Shown: piece after piece, positions 19,621 to 27,635 of the stretch | Position numbering within the stretch: the first letter of the stretch is position 1 | How the letters are laid out: each line of letters begins with the position of its first letter | The notes under the pieces: model-generated | The model's input: only the letters and a program-made list of their open reading frames with translations | Database searches by the model: none | What the model was told of the DNA's origin: nothing | Position numbers and translations under genes: made by a program | NCBI RefSeq assembly: GCF_001425165.1 | Contig: NZ_LMDU01000018.1 | Span: forward strand, 124,001 to 188,000 | Direction: 5' to 3' | Source: Pelomonas sp. Root405 | Lineage (GTDB): Bacteria > Pseudomonadota > Gammaproteobacteria > Burkholderiales > Burkholderiaceae_C | Length of the DNA stretch: 64,000 nt

Positions 19621-20239
19621 ACCCATCTGGCTGGCCGGCGCGACCGGCCTGGTCGGCCGCGCGCTGCTGGCCGAGTTGCCCGGCGCCATTGCCCTCGTGC
19701 GCAAGCCTCAGGCGGGTGCAATGACGGTGGACTACGCCCGGCCCGAATCCTTCGCTGCGCTGCCCGCACCCGGCAGCCTCTACATCGCGCTCGGCACCAC
19801 GATGGCCCAGGCCGGCTCGCGCGAGGCGTTTCGCGCGGTGGACTTCGACGCCGTCGTCACCGTCGCGCGCGCAGCACGCGAGGCCGGTGCCACGCACTGC
19901 GGCCTTGTGTCGGCGATGGCCGCGAACGCGCGCTCGGCCGTCTTCTACAACCAGGTCAAGGGCGAGGCGGAGGACGCGCTGATCGCGCTGGGATTCCAGC
20001 GCCTCGTCATCGCCCGGCCGTCGCTGCTGGACGGTGAGCGCGAGCGGCTCGACCAGCCCGCGCGCCGCGGGGAAGCCTGGACGCTGAAGCTGGCCCGCCC
20101 GCTGGCCGGGCTGATCCCCGCCGCCTGGCGCCCGATCTCGCCGCAACGCGTGGCGCGCGCGTTGCATTTGGCGCTGGATGCGCCCGGCCCGGCGGTGCGC
20201 ATCGTCGAGTCTGCCGAGATGCAGCGCCTGGGCGCATGA
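19604..20239 (+). CDS. NAD(P)-binding Rossmann-fold protein
   Basis: This 211-residue short, atypical SDR-like protein begins with the dinucleotide loop [14 protein letters not shown]. It continues with [43 protein letters not shown] (with the Tyr and Lys found in such proteins) and [12 protein letters not shown]. It resembles the TIP30/YbjT-type NAD(P)H-binding proteins, whose substrates are mostly unknown. Its ATG overlaps the upstream gene by 17 bases, preceded by CACAAT seven bases before the start. Its stop overlaps the mnmC start as ATGA. Confidence 0.85.
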   Translation: MSPAPEPIWLAGATGLVGRALLAELPGAIALVRKPQAGAMTVDYARPESFAALPAPGSLYIALGTTMAQAGSREAFRAVDFDAVVTVARAAREAGATHCGLVSAMAANARSAVFYNQVKGEAEDALIALGFQRLVIARPSLLDGERERLDQPARRGEAWTLKLARPLAGLIPAAWRPISPQRVARALHLALDAPGPAVRIVESAEMQRLGA

Positions 20240-22058
20240 AGTCGCCGGCTGTCGCGCCCGCCGAGGTCGAACCGCCCGACCCGCACGCAATGGATCGGGC
20301 ACGCCGCGTCTTCATCGCCGGCAACGGCCTGCCGGGGCGCTGGCAAGGGCGCGAACGCTTTGTCGTGCTGGAGACTGGCTTCGGGCTGGGTCATAACTTC
20401 CTGGCGACCTGGGATGCCTGGCGGCAAGACCCGGCACGCTGCGAGCGGCTGGTCTTCGTCAGCGTGGAACCCCCCCCCCCAGATGCGAGGACCTGGCGCG
20501 CGCGCACGCCGGCTGCGTGTTGGCTGCGCAACTCGTTGACCGATGGCCACCGCTGACCGCCGGGCTGCATGCGCTGAGCTTCGACGGCGGCCGCGTCGAG
20601 CTGCTGCTTGGCCTGGGCGACACGCGCCACATGATGCGCGAACTGGTGCTGCAAGCCGATGCGATCTACCTGGACGGCTTTGCACCGCAGCACCGCCGCG
20701 AGCCCTGGGACGAATGGCTGCTCAAGAGCGTGTCGCGGCACGCAGAGCCCGGCACCACGGTGGCCACGTCGCACATGTCGCGCGCCATGGGCAAAGCGCT
20801 TTCTGCGCTGGGCTTCGAGATCGGACCGGTACCGGGTCTGGCCAGCAAGCCCGAAGCAGGCGCCGCCCGCTTTGCGCCGCGACACGCCTTGCAGCGCCCG
20901 GCCGGACGTGAGCCGCTGGCGCCTGGCGCCCGGCGCGCCCTCATCGTCGGTGCGGGCCTGGCCGGCGCAGCCTGCGCGCTGGCGCTGTCTCGACAGGGCC
21001 TGGCCTGCACCGTCATCGACGCCCTGCCCGGCCCCGCGCAGGCCAGCTCGGGCAACCCGGCCGGGCTTTTCCACGGCACCGTCAACCCGGATGACGGGCC
21101 GCATGCGCGCTTCAACCGGGCTGCGGCCCTGGCGACGCAGCGCCTGCTGGTCGAGCTGGGCGTGCCGCACAGCCAGGGCCTGCTGCGGCTGGAGACGCGG
21201 CTTTCGCTGGCGCGGATGCTGGCAGCGCCGGGTTATGTGCAGCCGCTGTCCGCCGACGCGGCGGCCGCGCTGGCCGGCACGGCACTCCGCCATCCGGCCT
21301 GGTTCTATCCCGGCGGTGGCGCCGTTGACCCAGGCGCCTACACGCGCGCCATGCTGGCCGCGAGCGCTGCCGAACTGCGGCTGGGCACCGCCGTGGCTGC
21401 GCTTGAGCCGCATGCCGATGGCTGGCATCTGCTCGACGCCGCCGGCCAGCGCATCGCCAGCGCGCCGCTTGTCGTGCTGGCGGGCGGTCACGCGCAGCTG
21501 CCCCTGCTTGGCGAGCTGGCCGAGGACCTGGTCGTGCAGCGCGGCCAGATCAGCCACCTCACCGACGCCCCCTGGTGCCCGGGCGTGCCGGTAGCGGGCG
21601 ACGGCTACGTGATCGCAGACGGCCGTGGTGGCCTCTGGTGCGGCGCCACGGCGCAGGACGGCGACCTCGACCCCGCGCTGCGCGAGGCCGACCAGCTCGA
21701 CAACCTGCAGCGCTACACCCGCCTTGCCGGATTGGGCGAGGTGCCGCCCGCGCCGCTGGCCGGCCGCGTCGCGTGGCGCCTTGTCGCGCCCGACCGCCTG
21801 CCGCTGATCGGCGGCCTGGCTGCGCCGGGCCCGCGGGCCGATCAGCTGCGCCTGCAGCCTCGCTGCGCCGGGCTGGCCGTCTGCACCGGTTTCGCGTCGC
21901 GCGGCATCGGCTGGGCGGCCATGGCCGGCCGGCTTGTGGCGGCGCTGGCGCTGGGTTCGCCGCGGCCACTGGAAGCTGAATTGCTGGATGCGGTGGACCC
22001 GCTGCGCTTTGCGCTGCGGCGGGCGCGCCGAGCAACTAATCCCGGTTTAGCCGGCTGA
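20236..22058 (+). pseudogene. mnmC: mnmC, bifunctional tRNA wobble-uridine modification enzyme, frameshifted at a C11 tract
   Basis: MnmC finishes the mnm5s2U modification at tRNA position 34. Its C-terminal FAD domain removes the carboxymethyl group, and its N-terminal SAM domain methylates the product. The first frame (20236-20556) carries the methylase start with [17 protein letters not shown]. The rest, from about 20481 on, reads [18 protein letters not shown] and the FAD loop LIVGAGLAGAACALALS in another frame. The break is at a run of 11 C (20470-20480). Twelve C would join the frames exactly and restore alignment to homologs. The conserved E-K-x-P segment is replaced by prolines there. 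Either a slipped, possibly switchable tract or a sequencing error; the FAD domain alone could be made from GTG 20517. Confidence 0.8.
20470..20480 (+). repeat. C11 homopolymer tract inside mnmC
   Basis: Eleven consecutive C bases interrupt the mnmC reading frame. One more C (or two fewer) would restore it. Tracts of this length are prone to slippage in replication and also to base-calling errors. Confidence 0.9.
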
Positions 22059-22100
22059 TCGCGGCACGCCAGACGGGCCGGCGAGGCAAACTGCTTCGTT

Positions 22101-22118
22101 GCTTCAGGCCCCTGAAGC
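22101..22118. promoter_or_regulatory. Near-perfect palindrome upstream of the chemoreceptor gene
   Basis: GCTTCAGG and CCTGAAGC form an 8-base stem with a 2-base centre, 22 bases before the ATG at 22141. There is no T-run, so an operator or leader hairpin is more likely than a terminator. Confidence 0.4.
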
Positions 22119-22140
22119 GCCCCTCATCACGGAGAACGGC

Positions 22141-23474
22141 ATGCCGCACAGCCCCACGCAACGTCTGACCCTGGCCCTGGGCTTGGTTCTGGTCCTCACG
22201 ACCATCGGCGGGCTGATGGCCTACTCGGCCTTGGGCGACACCGGGTCGACCAAGCTCTGGCTGGGCGTGACCCTGGGCTTGGCCTGGGTGGCCGGTATCG
22301 CGGCCGTGCTGACCTCGGGCGGCGCCGGCGGAGCCAGCTTGGCCAAAGCGGCCGAAGCGGCCGAGGCGCTGGCCCGCTTCGACCTGACCCAGCCGATTGG
22401 CAGCGGCGGCAGCGGCGAGATGGGCCGCCTGATGTCGGCGCTGCAAGACACGCAGTCTGCGCTGCAGAAGATCATCACCGACGTGCGCAGCGCCGCCGAC
22501 AGCATCAGCACGGCCAGCTCCGAGATCGCGACCGGCAACTTCGACCTCAGCCAGCGCACCGAGCAGACGGCGAGCAACCTGCAGAACGCGGCGTCCTCCA
22601 TGTCCGAGCTGACGGGTACCGTCAAGCAGACGGCCGACGCGGCGATGACCGCCAATCAACTCGCCAGCTCTGCGGCCACGGTGGCCCGGCGCGGCGGCGA
22701 TGCGGTGTCGCAGGTCGTCTCGACGATGGAGGAGATCAGCCAGAGCTCGCGCAAGATCAACGACATCATCGGCACCATCGACGGCATCGCTTTCCAGACC
22801 AACATCCTGGCGCTGAACGCCGCCGTCGAAGCGGCGCGGGCGGGCGAGCAGGGCCGCGGCTTCGCGGTCGTGGCCGCCGAGGTGCGCTCGCTGGCGCAGC
22901 GCTCGGCCGGCGCCGCCAAGGAGATCAAGACGCTGATCAGCGCCAGCGTCGAGCGCGTCGACTCCGGCACCCAGCGGTGCAGGCGGCCGGCAGCACGATG
23001 ACCGAGATCGTCGCCAGCGTGCAGCGCGTGACCGACATCATTGGCGAGATCAGCGCCGCAGCGCGCGAACAGAGCGAGGGCATCGGCGTGGTCAACGGCT
23101 CGGTCGTGCAGCTCGACCAGATGACGCAACAGAACGCGGCGCTGGTGGAGGAATCCGCCGCCGCGGCCGAAAGCCTGCGCGAGCAGTCGGCCCGCATGGC
23201 CGAAGCGATTGCGGTGTTCAAGCTGGGTGGCTCGGCACCGCGCCCGACGGCGCCCAAGGCGGTGACCCGAGCAGTGCACAAGCCAGTCGCCAAGCCCGTG
23301 TCGAGCCCGCCCACCAAGCCCGCGATGGCGCCCAAGCCCATGGGCGGCGGCATCGCCAAGCCCGCCGCGCCGGCACGCAAGGCCGAACCGGCACCGGCCC
23401 CGGCGCCGCGAGCGGCGGCACCTGCAGCACCCGCAGCCGCCCCGGCGGCCGACGGCGATTGGGAAACGTTCTAG
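22141..23474 (+). pseudogene. Methyl-accepting chemotaxis protein, frameshifted near 22976
   Basis: This chemoreceptor has two closely spaced TM helices ([17 protein letters not shown] and [19 protein letters not shown]) joined by a very short loop, so there is no periplasmic ligand-binding domain. A HAMP-like segment and the signalling hairpin with [18 protein letters not shown] and [15 protein letters not shown] follow. The frame breaks just after VDSGTQ: one base is missing between 22974 and 22977. The remaining coiled coil (VTDIIGEISAAAREQSEG) continues in another frame to an Ala/Pro/Lys-rich linker and the C-terminal tail DWETF, close to the NWETF tether for CheR and CheB. Ignoring the break the product would be about 444 residues. 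True decay or sequencing error cannot be separated here. Confidence 0.8.
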
Positions 23475-23517
23475 GAACGTTCTGTAAACCTGTTGATCGG
23501 CGCACCGACGCTGCAAT

Positions 23518-23547
23518 GAAAAAGCCGGGGCAAGCCCGGCTCTTTTG
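23518..23547. terminator. Bidirectional terminator between chemoreceptor and rpiA
   Basis: A 7-base stem (AGCCGGG with CCCGGCT) around a 5-base loop is flanked by an A-run on the left and CTCTTTT on the right. It can therefore stop transcripts from both convergent genes. Confidence 0.8.
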
Positions 23548-23564
23548 CATGTCGGTCAGTGCAG

Positions 23565-24236
23565 TCAGAAGGTCAGCGTCCTCACGCCCTCGGCACTGCC
23601 GAGCAGGCAGACCTGGGCCTTGTGGCGTGCGAACACGCCGACCGTGACGACGCCGGGCCACTGGTTGACTTCGGTCTCGAAGGCCAGCGGGTCGGTGATG
23701 GCCAGGCCGGTCACGTCGAGGATGTGGCCGCCGTTGTCGGTGACGACACCCTGGCGCAGCCGGGCGGCGCCGCCGATGCTGGCGAAGCGCCGCATCAGCT
23801 GGGCAGCGGCCATGGGGATGATCTCGACCGGCAGCGGGAACTTGCCCAGGGCCGGCACGAGCTTGGATTCGTCGGCAATGCAGACGAAGCGCTCGGCCAA
23901 GTCGGCGACGATCTTCTCGCGCGTCAATGCCGCGCCGCCGCCCTTGATCATGTGGCCCTGGGCGTCGATCTCGTCGGCGCCGTCGATGTAGACGGTCAGG
24001 CCGGTCACCTCGGCGGCTTCGAGCACGCGGATGCCGTGCTTGGCCAGGCGCAGCGTCGACCGCTCGGAGCTGGAGACGGCGCCCGCCACCGCAAGGCCTC
24101 CCTTGGCGATTTCGGCGGCCAGGGCGTCGATGAAGCAGTCGACCGTGGAGCCGGTGCCGACGCCGACGATCTGGCCGGGTGTGACGTAGTCAAGGGCGGC
24201 ACGGCCGACGAGTTGCTTGAGCTGGTCTTGGTTCAT
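23565..24236 (-). CDS. rpiA: Ribose-5-phosphate isomerase A
   Basis: RpiA interconverts ribose 5-phosphate and ribulose 5-phosphate in the pentose phosphate pathway. The 223-residue product has the family motifs [15 protein letters not shown] (phosphate loop), YIDGADEID (catalytic Asp residues) and [12 protein letters not shown] (catalytic Lys region). The N-terminus [15 protein letters not shown] matches relatives. CAAAAT lies seven bases before the ATG without a clear ribosome binding site, again suggesting a leaderless transcript. The gene stands alone, ending at a bidirectional terminator. Confidence 0.97.
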   Translation of the reverse strand: MNQDQLKQLVGRAALDYVTPGQIVGVGTGSTVDCFIDALAAEIAKGGLAVAGAVSSSERSTLRLAKHGIRVLEAAEVTGLTVYIDGADEIDAQGHMIKGGGAALTREKIVADLAERFVCIADESKLVPALGKFPLPVEIIPMAAAQLMRRFASIGGAARLRQGVVTDNGGHILDVTGLAITDPLAFETEVNQWPGVVTVGVFARHKAQVCLLGSAEGVRTLTF

Positions 24237-24286
24237 GGCGCCGATTTTGCCGGGATCGGTGCAGAGGTAGCACCGATCCCGTCGGC

Positions 24287-26056
24287 CTACTTGACGACCG
24301 CCTTCTTGGGCGCCGAATCCACGGCCACGCCGCGCGTTGCATCCCAGGCGGTGAAGCGGTACTCAACGACGTCGCCCTTTTTCAGGCCGCCCGCCGTGTA
24401 GCGGCTGGCCTTGCCGTCCTGGCGCATGCGCACGGTCTGGGTCTCCCCGGCGTTGACGCTGTAGTGGACGTCGACCCAGCCCGAGGACGCAGCGGAGAAC
24501 TCCAGCGTGCTGGCGCTGGTCTGAGCCGAATCGGCCGACACCACTGCCGTCTTCGCCATGGCTGGCTTGACCGCCACCTGCGGCGTGCCGGCGACGCCCG
24601 AGTCCCAGATGATGTCGTCGAAGGCGATCTGGAACTGCGCGTTCGGCAGGGCGGCGTCGACGCTGAAGAACTGGAACATGTCCAGCATGGACTGCAGCGC
24701 GATCTTCGGGCCGGCGATCTCGGCCACCGGAATCGTCGCCGTGCCCCATTCGCCGTTGCGCACCAGGCCATAGGCGGTCGTGTTGGCCGGAAAGGTCACC
24801 GAGTTCTGGTTGGTGTAGGTGTCCTGCATGCCGATGCGGAAGGCGACGTTGGCGGGCGCTTTGATCTTCAGCTTGATGTTGCCGTTGCGGAAGCCGCTCA
24901 TGTCGCGCACCTGGCGGGACTGGATGCTGCCGCCGAACCACTGCCCCGGCGCGAAGTAGCGGAAGGCCAGCACGCCCGCGCCCTCATAAGGCGGAATGTC
25001 ACCGGCCGTCATGGAGCCCTGGTTCCAGATGTAGACGTCGGAAGACACGCCCGGCACCTGCTTGTTGTCGACCGGCGTGTTGTCGGTGAAGACACCGAAC
25101 TTGCCGACCTCGGGCTCAATGCCCAGCCCCAGCTTGACCTCGCCCTTGCCGTCAAGTTCGTAGACGCGGACGTAGTCGACATAGGCGGTGCCCGGCAGCG
25201 GCGCGGTGATCTGCGCGGGCGTGGCGGCCGGGGTGAAGTTGCCGCCCACGGCAAGGTTCAACAGCAGGTAGAACGGCGCCTGCAACGCGGGCGAGCCGAC
25301 TGTGGAGATGGGCGCCTTGTACATGTCGACCTCGCGGCCGTTGTCGAGCACGCTGAAGCGGATCTGCGTGTCCGTCCAGTAGAGGCGGTAGGTGACGAAG
25401 CGGTTGGCCAGCGACCGCGACGGCGTGTACCAGTTCTTGGTCTGCCAGGCGGTGGAGGCGGCGCAGCTTTCGTTGCCGGGCACGCAGGCCGCGTCATTGA
25501 AGGTGATGACGTTGGCGCCGACGAACTGGTCGGGCGAGATGGGCGGCAGGCCGGCCGGCTGGCGGCCGCCCATCTCCATGATGTCGATCTCGCCCTTGCG
25601 CGGCCAGACCTGCGGGCTGGTGCCCAGCATCCAGGCGGCCGGCCACAGGCCCACGCCTACCTTGGGCGTGGCCATGCGGACTTCGACCAGGCCGTACTTG
25701 ACCTGTACCTTGCCGGACGTGTCGATCTTGCCGGAGGTGAACTGGTTGCTGCCGACGACCTCGCGCTTGGCCGTGATGGCGAGCGCGCGCGTGGCCGGCT
25801 CGAAGGGCACGTTGGTGATGCTGAGGTTGTTGGCGCTGTAGTACTGCAGCTCCTGGTTGCCGTAGCCGCACAGGCCGATCTGGCAGCCGTTGCCGGTGGT
25901 GGCGGTCCAGACGCTGCCGTCGAGGCTGGCGCCGTTGAATTCCTCGGACCAGAGCAGCTTGCCGATGACGGGGCTGGTGACGCTGGCGGAGGCGGCGACG
26001 CCGGTGGCCAGCAGCAGGCCGCCGGCGGCGGCGCGCACGATGTGTTGATGCTTCAT
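24287..26056 (-). CDS. Secreted GH16 beta-glucanase with C-terminal carbohydrate-binding domains
   Basis: This 589-residue exported endoglucanase has a signal peptide (core [16 protein letters not shown]). The GH16 domain covers roughly residues 30-295, with the catalytic E-x-D-x-x-E motif [10 protein letters not shown] (E156, D158, E161) and WPAAWMLG and [10 protein letters not shown] typical of laminarinases. A galactose-binding-like domain similar to ExoP C-terminal domains follows (about 310-480). The last domain (about 490-589), with [10 protein letters not shown] and [17 protein letters not shown], resembles CBM56, which binds beta-1,3-glucan. The likely substrate is laminarin or another beta-1,3-glucan. 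Start ATG 26056 is favoured over ATG 26065 because AAGGA lies eight bases before it. It is the last gene of an operon with two PEP-CTERM proteins. Confidence 0.9.
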   Translation of the reverse strand: MKHQHIVRAAAGGLLLATGVAASASVTSPVIGKLLWSEEFNGASLDGSVWTATTGNGCQIGLCGYGNQELQYYSANNLSITNVPFEPATRALAITAKREVVGSNQFTSGKIDTSGKVQVKYGLVEVRMATPKVGVGLWPAAWMLGTSPQVWPRKGEIDIMEMGGRQPAGLPPISPDQFVGANVITFNDAACVPGNESCAASTAWQTKNWYTPSRSLANRFVTYRLYWTDTQIRFSVLDNGREVDMYKAPISTVGSPALQAPFYLLLNLAVGGNFTPAATPAQITAPLPGTAYVDYVRVYELDGKGEVKLGLGIEPEVGKFGVFTDNTPVDNKQVPGVSSDVYIWNQGSMTAGDIPPYEGAGVLAFRYFAPGQWFGGSIQSRQVRDMSGFRNGNIKLKIKAPANVAFRIGMQDTYTNQNSVTFPANTTAYGLVRNGEWGTATIPVAEIAGPKIALQSMLDMFQFFSVDAALPNAQFQIAFDDIIWDSGVAGTPQVAVKPAMAKTAVVSADSAQTSASTLEFSAASSGWVDVHYSVNAGETQTVRMRQDGKASRYTAGGLKKGDVVEYRFTAWDATRGVAVDSAPKKAVVK

Positions 26057-26061
26057 GGGGG

Positions 26062-26703
26062 TCATCCTTGCTGGCTGGCGTTGGACTTGCGGCGGCGCGC
26101 GGCAGCTGCCAGCAACAGGCCACCGGCGAACATCAAGCCGTACGTCGAGGGCTCGGGCACGGCGCTGGTGACGGTGATGCGGGCGGCGGGCATGCCGATG
26201 AAGGGCGAGTCGACCGTCACCCAGGCGCCGGTACTGGTGCTGCGCGCCCAGTTGGCGGTGGGGTCGCTGGTCGCGCTTTGCCATTGCCCGATGAAGCCGC
26301 TGTCGGGCACGGCGACGAGCCAGTAGCTTCCAGCATCGAGCGCCCAACCCGAGGGGGTCAGCAAGGTGTTGACGACGGGGTTCGCGAGATGGGTGCTGTA
26401 GAGCCAGTTGGCGCCGGAAGGCAGCGCGCCGCCGCGAGCGAGGATGCCCACCGTGACGCCGCCGCTGCCATCGGTGCGCTCGATGGAGGTCAGGATGGAC
26501 TGGATGGAGGTGGCGTCGGCAAGCGCGAACGGGATGGCGATGTCCTGGCCCTGGGCCAGCGGGTTGGGCCAGCCGTCCAGCCAACTGATGTCGGACTGGT
26601 AGGTGTCCAGCACGACGGTGCCGGACGCGTGGGCATGGGCGGCCAAGCCGCAAATCAGCAGGGCAGCGGCGACCTTGGAGAGGGTGTGGGTCTGAAGTGT
26701 CAT
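26062..26703 (-). CDS. PEP-CTERM sorting domain protein (second gene of glucanase operon)
   Basis: This 213-residue exported protein starts with a signal peptide (core KVAAALLICGLAAHAHA). It is mostly beta-type sequence and ends with VPEPSTYGLMFAGG, a hydrophobic helix and RRRK, the PEP-CTERM sorting tail. Its function is unknown. The stop is 5 bases from the glucanase ATG, and the gene starts 15 bases after the upstream PEP-CTERM gene. The three are therefore almost certainly co-transcribed, so a role at the cell surface in glucan binding or display is a reasonable guess. Confidence 0.88.
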   Translation of the reverse strand: MTLQTHTLSKVAAALLICGLAAHAHASGTVVLDTYQSDISWLDGWPNPLAQGQDIAIPFALADATSIQSILTSIERTDGSGGVTVGILARGGALPSGANWLYSTHLANPVVNTLLTPSGWALDAGSYWLVAVPDSGFIGQWQSATSDPTANWARSTSTGAWVTVDSPFIGMPAARITVTSAVPEPSTYGLMFAGGLLLAAAARRRKSNASQQG

Positions 26704-26718
26704 GGTGGTCTTTCCGTA

Positions 26719-27384
26719 TCAGGCGCGGCGGCGGCGAGCGATGGCGCCCACGATGCCGAGGCCGGCGATCAGCAGCGCATAGGTCTCGGGCTCGGGCACG
26801 GCGGCGGTGGTCAGCGTGAACTGCACGTCGTCGAGGTAGACGGCATTGACGCGGCCGTCCAGCAGCGGGCCGACGGCAGTGTTGATCTCCAGGAACAGCG
26901 ACTTCGTGCCGGCGGGAATGGCGGCGGCCTGGAAGCTGATCTGCGTCCAGCTGCTGCCGTTGATGTCGTTCTGGAAGAAGCGGTTGCCGCTGCCCCACAG
27001 GCTGCCGTTGTCGCCCATGTAGCCGAGCGAGAACATGATGTTGCCGGTGGTGCTGACATCGCCCTTGACCCAGAAGCTGAGCACGGGGGTGTCGCCAACG
27101 TTGGCGGCCGTCAACGCCGGCAGGCCGCCGTGGGCGAACGAGTCCTGGAACAGCGTGGATGCGCCGAAGCCGTTGGGCACTGTCAACAGCACGGCAGCGC
27201 TACCGCTGTGCGCGTCAGCGGTGGGCATGACGGGATTGCCGGTGGGGGCCGTCAGCCAGCCCGCCGCAACGGCGCCGCCGGGCGTTTCAAATCCGCCGTT
27301 GGCGAAGCCATTGGTGGTGGCCGCGCTGGCCGCGCCGGCCAGCAACAGGGTTGCAAGCGCCGTGTAGGTCTTGAAGTTGAGCAT
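26719..27384 (-). CDS. PEP-CTERM sorting domain protein (first gene of glucanase operon)
   Basis: This 221-residue exported protein has a signal peptide (core YTALATLLLAGAASA). The body begins NGGFETPGGAVAAGW, typical of galactose-binding-like beta-sandwich folds that often bind sugars. It also contains SFWVKGDVSTTGN, SWTQISFQAAAIPAG and YLDDVQFTL. The tail is VPEPETYALLIAGLGIVG followed by RRRR. A strong AAGGAGA precedes the ATG at 27384; the longer frame to 27513 runs through the operator region and is rejected. As first gene of the operon it sits directly under the LacI-type operators. Confidence 0.88.
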   Translation of the reverse strand: MLNFKTYTALATLLLAGAASAATTNGFANGGFETPGGAVAAGWLTAPTGNPVMPTADAHSGSAAVLLTVPNGFGASTLFQDSFAHGGLPALTAANVGDTPVLSFWVKGDVSTTGNIMFSLGYMGDNGSLWGSGNRFFQNDINGSSWTQISFQAAAIPAGTKSLFLEINTAVGPLLDGRVNAVYLDDVQFTLTTAAVPEPETYALLIAGLGIVGAIARRRRA

Positions 27385-27411
27385 GTCGTCTCCTTGGTTT
27401 TTCGGTGAAAG

Positions 27412-27426
27412 TCGAATCGATTCAAA
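27412..27426. promoter_or_regulatory. LacI-type operator candidate, proximal site
   Basis: GAATCGATTC (27414-27423) is a perfect palindrome matching the AANCGNTT core of LacI/GalR operators. It lies about 30-40 bases before the start of the first gene of the glucanase operon. Confidence 0.5.
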
Positions 27427-27465
27427 ACGAGGCGACGACGAACTGCCATGCCGGCCGCCAATCAT

Positions 27466-27492
27466 GAAACCGCTTTCTGAAAGCGCTTTCAG
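27466..27492. promoter_or_regulatory. Tandem LacI-type operators upstream of the glucanase operon
   Basis: CTGAAAGCGCTTTCAG (27477-27492) is a perfect 16-base palindrome with the central CG typical of LacI-family operators. Immediately beside it GAAACCGCTTTC (27466-27477) is an imperfect copy, about 13 bases centre to centre. The sites lie 82-108 bases before the first ATG. No LacI-family gene is in the window, so the regulator would be encoded elsewhere. Confidence 0.65.
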
Positions 27493-27577
27493 GACGGCGG
27501 ACCATAGGGTCAAGGGAAAAGGCTGTCAATGCGGCCTGCCCTTGATCTCAGGGTTAGTCAGGAGCAGCGGCGGATGC

Positions 27578-27610
27578 GAAAAAGCCGCGCGGCATGGCTG
27601 CTGCGCGGCT
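27578..27610 (-). terminator. Rho-independent terminator of the carotenoid oxygenase operon
   Basis: An 8-base perfect stem (AGCCGCGC with GCGCGGCT) with a 12-base loop is followed on the minus strand by a T-run. It lies 25 bases past the oxygenase stop codon. Confidence 0.75.
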
Positions 27611-27635
27611 CGCGGCTGACCTGACGCCATGCTTC

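Noticed and set aside
17560-19704. 714-codon open frame antisense to the DUF2868 fusion gene
   Set aside because: Arg/Gln-rich composition typical of antisense frames; the sense strand has TM helices and family motifs.
20517-22058. Stand-alone FAD oxidoreductase gene starting at GTG 20517
   Set aside because: The first 130 residues still belong to the MnmC methylase domain (YLDGFAPQ region), so this is the rest of a frameshifted mnmC rather than an independent gene.
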